Origin: Clostridiales bacterium
GTDB lineage: Bacteria; Acidobacteriota; Aminicenantia; Aminicenantales; UBA8522
Direction of reading: 5' to 3'
NCBI GenBank assembly: GCA_029907205.1
Contig: JARYMI010000003.1
Span: forward strand, 1 to 64,000
Length of the DNA: 64,000 bases
The translations under genes and the position numbers were made by a program. Below the pieces are notes generated by a model. The model was not told the DNA's origin, searched no databases, and was given only the letters and a program-made list of their open reading frames with translations. Shown in pieces: positions 58,222-64,000 of the stretch; position 1 is the stretch's first letter; each line of letters opens with the position of its first letter.

Positions 58222-59091
58222 ATGAAAAATTTTTCTGTCTATGGGCTGATGATATTGTCCGTTTTAGGTATATGTTCCTTTGGCGGCAATGTTTTTGCGC
58301 GGACAGAGGAAATCCCTTCGAAAAATTATGTCTTGATGTTCCATGCGCTGGAATACGATGCCCGGTTAGGAGATGCAGCAGAGTATTTTTTGAAGGAGGT
58401 GCTCAAGCCCACGGACAGTTTGATTTTGTTTACCCCGCAGCGGTCTTACAACTTTTCTCAAAAAACCCGCGAAACCACACCCCTTGAGAAGCTGATCCAG
58501 GTGACCAAAGATGTCCTCAGGCGGGATATTTCCATGGAGGCATCTACCTATAAAGATATTATCCAGCAAATGGAAACAGTGGTCCGGATGTTAACCGACG
58601 CGGATCCCACCCCAGTGAAAAGTTTGATTACCCAATACAGTCAACTCAAGGAAAATTTATTCGCGATTCGCAAATTGGACGGGAATCTTTTCTTTGATCT
58701 GGCCGAGATGTTTAAGCAGGCCCAGGGCGAAAAGCACATTATTATTTTATACGAGAAAAGACTTCGTGTTATCCCCAACCGACAGACCATGGAAAGGCTC
58801 AGAGCCAATCCCGATGTCAGACTTGAAATAAACGAGGTTTTAGAAGCGGAGAGTTCAAGAGAAGTTATGAACGCGGATACGGTGACACAGGCCTTGAAGG
58901 ATGGGGGAGTTAAACTGCATTTCGTTTACTTGCATACAAAGGTGAGATATGGTCGGGATATGGAGCCAAAAGAATTTTCCGGTGATATTTACAATGTTTT
59001 TTCAAAGATTGCCAAAGAAACTGGCGGTGTCGTAATGATCGCCTCAGTAGCCGAGACAGCACTAAAAGAAATAGTTGGCTCTCCAAAGTAA
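58222..59091 (+). CDS. Exported protein with a degenerate von Willebrand A-like fold
   Basis: A 289-residue protein with a signal peptide (GLMILSVLGICSFGGNVFAR). The body alternates strands and helices: NYVLMFHALEYDARLGDAAE, TDSLILFTPQRSYNF, EKHIIILYEKRLRVIP, then a LHFVYLHTKVRY strand, as in VWFA-related proteins. The DXSXS metal site is absent (the position reads FHALEYD), so it would be a non-metal version of the fold. The gene looks more AT-rich than its neighbours. I started at ATG 58222, since the longer frame would begin in the promoter -35 box. Family assignment is tentative. Confidence 0.6.
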   Translation: MKNFSVYGLMILSVLGICSFGGNVFARTEEIPSKNYVLMFHALEYDARLGDAAEYFLKEVLKPTDSLILFTPQRSYNFSQKTRETTPLEKLIQVTKDVLRRDISMEASTYKDIIQQMETVVRMLTDADPTPVKSLITQYSQLKENLFAIRKLDGNLFFDLAEMFKQAQGEKHIIILYEKRLRVIPNRQTMERLRANPDVRLEINEVLEAESSREVMNADTVTQALKDGGVKLHFVYLHTKVRYGRDMEPKEFSGDIYNVFSKIAKETGGVVMIASVAETALKEIVGSPK

Positions 59092-59193
59092 ATCAACAAT
59101 GGGGCGCTCGGAGGAGAAGCTCGGCTGATTTCCCGCCTTTCTTGCCTTGTCCGCAGCTTCCTGGCTCATTCACACACGCCTGGGGTTCTGTTC

Positions 59194-59222
59194 TTGACAT
59201 TATGATACTTTTATAGTATCAT
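59194..59222 (+). promoter_or_regulatory. Promoter of dsrE2-tusA with operator-like palindrome between the boxes
   Basis: TTGACA (59194-59199), a 17-bp spacer and TATCAT (59217-59222). A perfect inverted repeat with arms ATGATACT (59202-59209) and AGTATCAT (59215-59222) and a 5-base centre fills the spacer and covers the -10 box. A dimeric repressor bound there would block transcription. The regulator is not in the window. Confidence 0.7.
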
Positions 59223-59291
59223 TTTATAAATGAGGCTTTTCGATAGACAGACGCGCTTTGTCGTCTGGGTGTTGCTAAAGGAGACCAGACC

Positions 59292-59780
59292 ATGACCGAG
59301 GCCGACCCTACCAAGAAGATGAATATCATCGTCTTTTCGGGCGACATGGACAAAGTCCTGGCGGCGTTCATCCTGGCCACGACCGCAGCCTCGATGGGGC
59401 TGCCGGTGAACATGTTCTTCACCTTCTGGGGACTCAACGTCCTCCGCAAGAAGAGCTTTACCGCCGGACGGACCTTTTTGCAGAAAATCATGAACATTAT
59501 TAACCGCGGCGGAGCCTCCCGGCTGCCCCTTTCCAGATTCAACTTCTTCGGCCTCGGCCCGGCGATGATGAAGGTGATGATGAAAAAATCCCGGGTTCCA
59601 AGTATTCCGGAACTCGTACGGACGGCGAAAAACCTCGGAGTCACGTTCACCGCTTGCACGACGACGTTCAACGTCATGGGGTTTAAGAAAGAGGATTTCA
59701 TCGACGGCGTGGATGCATTTTCAGGGGCGGCGACCTATCTTGACGAGGCCCTCGAGGCGCGGACGAGCTATTTCATTTAG
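59292..59780 (+). CDS. DsrE2-like sulfur carrier protein
   Basis: A 162-residue protein of the DsrE2 family. NIIVFSGDMDKVLAAFILA starts the fold; FFTFWGLNVLRKK and the conserved Cys in TFTACTTTFNVMGF (near residue 120, where the family has AC....VMG) are typical. Related proteins pass persulfide sulfur in sulfur trafficking. Ends with the usual ATYLDEALEA. It lies 10 bp before tusA, under the palindromic promoter. Confidence 0.85.
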   Translation: MTEADPTKKMNIIVFSGDMDKVLAAFILATTAASMGLPVNMFFTFWGLNVLRKKSFTAGRTFLQKIMNIINRGGASRLPLSRFNFFGLGPAMMKVMMKKSRVPSIPELVRTAKNLGVTFTACTTTFNVMGFKKEDFIDGVDAFSGAATYLDEALEARTSYFI

Positions 59781-59790
59781 GAGCCCTGCT

Positions 59791-60024
59791 GTGGACAAGG
59801 ACCAGACGCTCGACTGTTACGGGCTTCTTTGCCCCATCCCGATCATCAAAGTCGCCGAAGCGATCCGAAGCCTCGCCCCGGGGCAAGTCCTCGAGGTCAT
59901 CGCGACCGACGAAGGGATCCAATCCGATCTCCCGGCCTGGTGCCGGAGAACGGGCCATGTTTTTCTGGGAATCGAAAAGCGCGACGGGGAATACGTCGGC
60001 TACATCCGCAAAGCCGGACCTTGA
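59791..60024 (+). CDS. tusA: TusA-family sulfurtransferase
   Basis: A 77-residue TusA-like protein with the sulfur-binding CPXP motif (LDCYGLLCPIPIIK). It starts with GTG 59791, since AGGAG lies 8 bases upstream. TusA relays persulfide sulfur from cysteine desulfurases or DsrE2 partners. A hairpin follows directly. The pair DsrE2-TusA is common in sulfur oxidation and in reductive sulfur pathways. Confidence 0.9.
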   Translation: MDKDQTLDCYGLLCPIPIIKVAEAIRSLAPGQVLEVIATDEGIQSDLPAWCRRTGHVFLGIEKRDGEYVGYIRKAGP

Positions 60025-60037
60025 CCAAAAGGTCCGG
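60014..60037 (+). terminator. Hairpin at the end of tusA
   Basis: CCGGACCTT and AAGGTCCGG form a perfect 9-bp stem with a 6-base loop that includes the tusA stop. A T-run is missing, so it may only be a stabilising hairpin. Confidence 0.45.
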
Positions 60038-60141
60038 ATAAGCGTTGGCCAGGTTGCGGTCGGGCAAGCCGGTCAACGCGGTTAAAAATATGAATTTTCG
60101 GGCAGGACAAGGCTCATTCGACCGTTTGTTGGTCTCCAGGC

Positions 60142-61809
60142 TCAGCGGAGAGTACCCTCGTAGTGCGCGGTGAGCTGGCGCTTCCGCACCTCTTCGGGCG
60201 TGTAAAAGGGAAGGAGCACGGGTGCCACTCTGTCGGTCTTGATCCTGGCTTTCTTAAGTTCGTCTTCGTAGTCAGCGACGTGGTCCACCGTCAGTTTGCT
60301 CAGGCTGACGGATTTAGCGTACTGGGCGGCGTATTTTCCGGCGCGCCGGCCAAAAACGTTGTAGTCAAGCACTGAGTTTCCCATGAGCCTGTTCCGGCCG
60401 TGCACACCGCCCGACGCCTCGCCGGCGACATACAAACCGGGGATGTTCGTTTCGCAGCGGTCGTTGGTCTCGATGCCGCCGTTCTGGTAATGAAGCGATG
60501 GATAGACGAGCATCGGCTCTTTGGTGATATCGATGTTATAGCGGATAAACTGCCGGACCATGGCGGGGAAATTCTTTTCCAAGTAGCCTGATCCCTCGAT
60601 CGTCTCGATCAGCGGCGAATCAAGCCAGACTCCCCAGCGGCCGCTCGGAGTCTGGATGCCGTTTTTTCTTTCCAGGCATTCGCGGATGAGGGCCGCGCTT
60701 TCTACGTCGCGCGGCTCCCGCGGGAAGACAAACAGCTCCCCAAATTTGTTGATCGGCTGTCCGCCGGCGCCTCTGATTTTTTCAGTGATCAGGAATCCAG
60801 CGATCTGCTCCGGAAAGACGGCTCCTGTGGGGTGATACTGGACCGAATCCATGTAGAGGAGGTTGGCGCCGGCGCGGTAGGCGATGACCAGTCCGTCGCC
60901 CGTGGCGCCGTAGTGGTTGGTCGTGTCAAACCCACGGATGTGCAGCCGTCCGTAACCTCCGGTAGCGATGATCGTGGCTTTCGCCTTGACTGCAAAATAT
61001 TCTTCCGTTTCCATGTTGTATAGGATGCCCCCGGCGCAGCGTCCCCGGCTGTCGAGGATGAGCTCGATTGTCGGCATGAATTCCAGGATGGTGACTTTGT
61101 CGGGATGGTTGCGGACTTCATCCATCAGCGTCCGCATGATCACGGCGCCCGTGTAATCGCGGCAGGAGTGCATTCGCTTCCGCGATGTTCCGCCGCCGTG
61201 GAGGACATACATTGAGCCGTCGGGGTTCTTGTCCCAAACGACGCCCAGCTCTTCCAGCCATTTGACGACTTCGGGTCCATCCTCGGTCAGGGCCCGGACG
61301 AGGTCCGGCTTGTTATCGAAATGTCCCCCGCCAAGGGCGTCGAGGTAGTGACGCGTGGGAGAGTCTTGGGGTTTGACAGCAGCCTGCATCCCGCCTTGAG
61401 ACATCATCGAGTTGGCGTCGCCCAGACGGAGCTTGGTCGAAATGATGCTCTTGGCGCCGTTTTGCATGGCCAGGATGGCTGCCGCGCAGCCTGCGCCGCC
61501 GCCGCCGATGATCAAGATGTCCGTCTCATAATCGGGCTTGGAGAGGTCTATGAGCTCTGGTTTGATCCGGCTGTGGGATTCGAGCATGTCAGCCACTTCA
61601 GTGGTGATGGATTCGCCCTTGTTCGGGCCGACCCGGATGATCCGGCGAGCCTCAGGCTGGTAATCGGGATGAAACCGGTTGAGGACGTCCTCCCGTTCTT
61701 GGGCGGTCATCGGCCGAAACACAGGCTTTCCGGATTTTTCAAGCTCAAGCCTTTTCGGACGGGTTTTTTCCACCAGAGTCAACGATTCTCTCATGTATTC
61801 GGGATACAT
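60142..61809 (-). CDS. Fumarate reductase/succinate dehydrogenase-like flavoprotein
   Basis: A 555-residue flavoprotein. The FAD loop is ILIIGGGGAGCAAAI near residue 97; catalytic region EKIRGAGG and YHPTGAVFPEQ and the C-terminal HGRNRLMGNSVLD match the fumarate reductase A family. The His that binds FAD covalently in classical FrdA (SHT) is replaced (GDANS), so FAD should be bound non-covalently. About 95 residues precede the FAD domain. The operon has no membrane-anchor subunit. It is the last gene of a four-gene redox operon with an FAD/NAD protein, so fumarate reduction driven by NAD(P)H or a thiol is proposed. Confidence 0.82.
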   Translation of the reverse strand: MYPEYMRESLTLVEKTRPKRLELEKSGKPVFRPMTAQEREDVLNRFHPDYQPEARRIIRVGPNKGESITTEVADMLESHSRIKPELIDLSKPDYETDILIIGGGGAGCAAAILAMQNGAKSIISTKLRLGDANSMMSQGGMQAAVKPQDSPTRHYLDALGGGHFDNKPDLVRALTEDGPEVVKWLEELGVVWDKNPDGSMYVLHGGGTSRKRMHSCRDYTGAVIMRTLMDEVRNHPDKVTILEFMPTIELILDSRGRCAGGILYNMETEEYFAVKAKATIIATGGYGRLHIRGFDTTNHYGATGDGLVIAYRAGANLLYMDSVQYHPTGAVFPEQIAGFLITEKIRGAGGQPINKFGELFVFPREPRDVESAALIRECLERKNGIQTPSGRWGVWLDSPLIETIEGSGYLEKNFPAMVRQFIRYNIDITKEPMLVYPSLHYQNGGIETNDRCETNIPGLYVAGEASGGVHGRNRLMGNSVLDYNVFGRRAGKYAAQYAKSVSLSKLTVDHVADYEDELKKARIKTDRVAPVLLPFYTPEEVRKRQLTAHYEGTLR

Positions 61810-61820
61810 TTCACTCTCCT

Positions 61821-62567
61821 TTATTCCGTGTCGCGGGCGTAATACAGTTTTTCGAGCTCATCTTTTTTCATCTTCATCAGCTTGGCATATTCTTTATCGA
61901 ACTTCTTGGCCTTGACTTCTCTGAGCCTTTCTTCGAGCTCGGGGCTCTTCTTAGAGAGATAGCGGCCGTACAGCCTTTTGGCGAGCAGGCCGACGTTGTA
62001 ATGAACAATCTCGGCTGGGCAGCGGATGGCGCACAGCCCGCAGCAGAGACAGTCGAAGGACAGGTCCATGACTTTTTCGATGTCTCCTCGGATGGCTGCC
62101 TGGATGTAATCCATCACCTCGAGACTCTGGGGGCAGGCCTTGGTGCACGTGTTGCAGGCGACACAACGGAAAATCTCCGGATAGAGCTTCTGGAAGGCGG
62201 TGACGTTCGGCTCGAGTTTTTCGATCTCGTAGATCGGCTTTTGCGCCGGGATGACGGGCAGCTGCGACAACCACATTCCCTCCTGGACGAGCGTTGTGCA
62301 GGCGAGGCCGGTGTAGATTTTGTAATCGCCGGGCATCCTATAGACCGTGGCGCACGCGCCGCAGAAGCCCTCTCGGCATCCGGCTCCGCGCTTGATCTGA
62401 TAGCCGGCGTATTCGATGGCCCCCATGATCGTCGCGTCATCCGGAACCTGGTGGGCTTTGCCCATGATGAACACGGTGGTCATTTTCTTGGGAGGTTCAG
62501 AAGGCTCTGGCTTGGCTTTTTCAGGCCTCGCTTTCTTCTTGAGAGCCACTTTCTTTTTTGCCATCAT
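61821..62567 (-). CDS. Iron-sulfur subunit (2Fe-2S and two 4Fe-4S motifs), TfrB/SdhB-like
   Basis: A 248-residue protein. The N-terminal ferredoxin has CREGFCGACATVY with a further Cys in GLACTTLV (2Fe-2S); the C-terminal part has CVACNTCTKACP and CLCCGLCAIRCP (4Fe-4S and related clusters). This is the SdhB/TfrB layout and would carry electrons to the flavoprotein 11 bp downstream. A Lys-rich N-terminal tail of about 25 residues is unusual. The start 62567 is best supported, since AAGGAG is 9 bases ahead; ATGs 62564 and 62576 are close alternatives. Confidence 0.85.
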   Translation of the reverse strand: MMAKKKVALKKKARPEKAKPEPSEPPKKMTTVFIMGKAHQVPDDATIMGAIEYAGYQIKRGAGCREGFCGACATVYRMPGDYKIYTGLACTTLVQEGMWLSQLPVIPAQKPIYEIEKLEPNVTAFQKLYPEIFRCVACNTCTKACPQSLEVMDYIQAAIRGDIEKVMDLSFDCLCCGLCAIRCPAEIVHYNVGLLAKRLYGRYLSKKSPELEERLREVKAKKFDKEYAKLMKMKKDELEKLYYARDTE

Positions 62568-62596
62568 CTCATTCATCTCCTTCAAAGGGACTTGGC

Positions 62597-63421
62597 TCAA
62601 TATTCTTGGGGCAGTTTCTTGAGCTCTGCCCAGGAATAAACCGGACCATCCTTGCAGACGTAGTGGAGGCCGATGTTGCACCGTCCGCACTTCCCGATGC
62701 CGCATTTCATCTTGTTCTCGACGGTCGTGTAAATCTGTTCGTCCTCAAAGGAGAGGTCTTTGAGGGCTTTGATGACGAACTTGATCATGATCGGCGGACC
62801 GCAGGTAATGGCGATGGTGTTGGCCGGGCCGGGTTTCTTGTCCGAGACGTTCTGGGGAACAAACCCGACAAACTCCTCCCAGTCGGGTTCAGCCACGTCG
62901 ATGGAAAGAAAGACGGTCATCTTTTTCTTGAGGTCTGCAAGCTCTTCTTTGAAAACAATATCTTTCGATGTTCTCGCACCGTAGATGAGCGTCAGGTTTC
63001 CGTATTCTTCTTTCCGAGTCAGGGCCGTCTGGAGGACAGACCAGATCGGCGCCAGGCCGATGCCGCCGCCGATGAAAAGGAGATTTTTCCCTTTCCAATC
63101 ATCGATGGGAAACCCGTTGCCGTAAGGTCCCCGGATTCCGATGAGGTCTCCGACTTCCATCTCGTGAAGAGCGGTGGTCACCCTGCCCATCTTGAGGATG
63201 CTGAACTGGAGGTAGTCCTTGACTAGGGGGGAAGAAGAGATGGAAATCATTGACTCTCCCTTGCCGAAGACAGAAAGCATGGCGCACTGACCGCAGCGGT
63301 GGTCAAAACCTTGGCCGTTGGCAAAGACGGTCCGAAAGGTCTTGATGGCTCTCGCTCCTCCTACTTCTTCCTTGACCTGGATGATCTTGGCCAGCTTGGG
63401 AATATAAACGCTATGATCCAT
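62597..63421 (-). CDS. FAD/NAD(P)-binding oxidoreductase, hydrogenase gamma/FlxA-like
   Basis: A 274-residue flavoprotein of the ferredoxin reductase type. The FAD site includes SISSSPLVKDYLQFSI, GPYGNGFPI and GGGIGLAPIWSVLQTAL, followed by the NAD(P)-binding half (TLIYGARTSKDIVF, ITCGPPIMIKFVIKAL). Near the C-terminus KCGIGKCGRCNIG with a later Cys is a 2Fe-2S site. This fits the gamma subunit of sulfhydrogenases and FlxA. It would bring NAD(P)H electrons into the complex. It overlaps the upstream gene by 11 bp. Confidence 0.85.
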   Translation of the reverse strand: MDHSVYIPKLAKIIQVKEEVGGARAIKTFRTVFANGQGFDHRCGQCAMLSVFGKGESMISISSSPLVKDYLQFSILKMGRVTTALHEMEVGDLIGIRGPYGNGFPIDDWKGKNLLFIGGGIGLAPIWSVLQTALTRKEEYGNLTLIYGARTSKDIVFKEELADLKKKMTVFLSIDVAEPDWEEFVGFVPQNVSDKKPGPANTIAITCGPPIMIKFVIKALKDLSFEDEQIYTTVENKMKCGIGKCGRCNIGLHYVCKDGPVYSWAELKKLPQEY

Positions 63422-64000
63422 GGTCGCTTACCTTGTCCAGGACGTTGATGATGTCAATCCCGACCGGGCAAAGAGAAATGCACCGGCCGCAGCCCGTGCA
63501 CATGGTCTTATCATAGATTTCTACAAAATACTGGAATTTATGGAAGAGCCGCTGGCGAAGCCGGGAGGCTTTGTCCGGCCGTGGATTGTGTCCGGATGAA
63601 TGCATCGTGAAATCCGGGAACTGGCAATTATCCCATGTCCGGACTCTTTTGCCCCGGAGAGGGGAAACCGAGTCCACCTCGTCGTTGATGTCAAAACAGT
63701 GGCACGAGGGGCAAAGATATGTGCAGATGCCGCAGCGGATGCAGCTCATTGACTCGTCATCCCAGAGAGGAGAATCGAACAGTCCCTTGAGCTTGGCCGC
63801 TAAATCTTTTTTTGCGCGCTTAACCCTGCGAACGATCTTCTTCTCGGCCTCGGCGTGGACCGCCTTTGCTTTTTTCTTGTCCTCAAGACGGGGCTCTTTA
63901 AACAGGCCTTTGGCCAAGTTGACGAGTTTTTCTCCATTCTCGGTCAACGTCTTGACAAAATACTTGTCGCCCAAGTCGGTCAGAAGAACGTCGAGCCCTT
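63411..64000 (-). CDS. 4Fe-4S dicluster protein, hydrogenase beta/FlxB-like (partial)
   Basis: The gene runs off the window edge: the frame is open to position 64000 (reading LDVLLTDLGDKYFVKT at the edge). The two 4Fe-4S motifs are CIRCGICTYLCPSCHC and CTGCGRCISLCPVG, the layout of sulfhydrogenase beta subunits, AsrA and FlxB. A Lys-rich linker precedes them. Together with the next gene it forms an NAD(P)H-oxidising unit. The true start is outside the window. The stop lies within the FlxA-like gene. Confidence 0.82.
   Translation of the reverse strand, partial: GLDVLLTDLGDKYFVKTLTENGEKLVNLAKGLFKEPRLEDKKKAKAVHAEAEKKIVRRVKRAKKDLAAKLKGLFDSPLWDDESMSCIRCGICTYLCPSCHCFDINDEVDSVSPLRGKRVRTWDNCQFPDFTMHSSGHNPRPDKASRLRQRLFHKFQYFVEIYDKTMCTGCGRCISLCPVGIDIINVLDKVSDHGS

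Overview
The window looks like one contig of an anaerobic, heterotrophic bacterium with a Gram-negative envelope and medium-high GC. The gene mix suggests a lineage near Acidobacteriota, most likely Candidatus Aminicenantes. It includes many lipoprotein peptidases, GH78 and GH106 rhamnosidases, a Gld-type ABC transporter with a DUF4340 partner, a zinc-ribbon protein head, a degenerate VWA-like protein, and a soluble NAD-linked fumarate reductase-like module. This placement is inferred from gene flavour; no rRNA gene is present. Promoters read as sigma-70 type (TTGxxx, 16-18 bp, TAxAAT), often with a TGn extension of the -10 box.

Region 1-11.2 kb: a decayed MNT/HEPN pair, a sugar uptake and catabolism group (xylulokinase diverging from a sodium:solute symporter, then an ornithine cyclodeaminase-family enzyme), a secreted prolyl oligopeptidase with an exported methyltransferase, an SH3/beta-barrel envelope protein, a ribbon-helix-helix/ParE-type toxin-antitoxin pair under a near-consensus promoter, and a 40-residue zinc-ribbon protein. 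Region 11.2-24.1 kb: 2-keto-3-deoxygluconate kinase and aldolase, an MFS transporter, a DUF362 protein, a nitroreductase, TldD/PmbA with a flippase/synthase-like membrane protein, a large GH78 rhamnosidase and an NCS1-type permease.

Region 24.1-34.3 kb: seryl-tRNA synthetase, an intact MntA/HepT module, two tRNA-Ser genes, a GH106-type lipoprotein with a coupled YhhN gene, a DUF1846 protein and a secreted esterase-fold protein. Region 34.3-40.1 kb is the least ordinary part. It holds MGMT, a small gene with an A-run frameshift, a lipoprotein, an ATP-grasp protein and a BAHD-like acyltransferase in close succession, then a decayed duplicate of the neighbouring DHH-like phosphoesterase gene and a 119-bp multi-hairpin element. 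Region 40.1-50 kb: mutY (start codon problem) behind a Gld-type ABC export operon, argS and dipeptidyl peptidase III.

Region 50-57.5 kb: the whole glycine cleavage pathway (gcvT, gcvH, gcvPA, gcvPB) runs into glyQ and glyS, so glycine breakdown and glycine charging share one transcription direction with tight coupling. Region 57.5-64 kb: PilZ and VWA-like proteins, then a DsrE2-TusA sulfur-carrier pair under a palindromic promoter, converging on a four-gene redox operon. That operon has a 4Fe-4S dicluster protein (cut by the window end), an FAD/NAD oxidoreductase, a 2Fe-2S/4Fe-4S protein and a fumarate reductase-like flavoprotein. No insertion sequence, CRISPR array, rRNA or recognisable riboswitch was seen.
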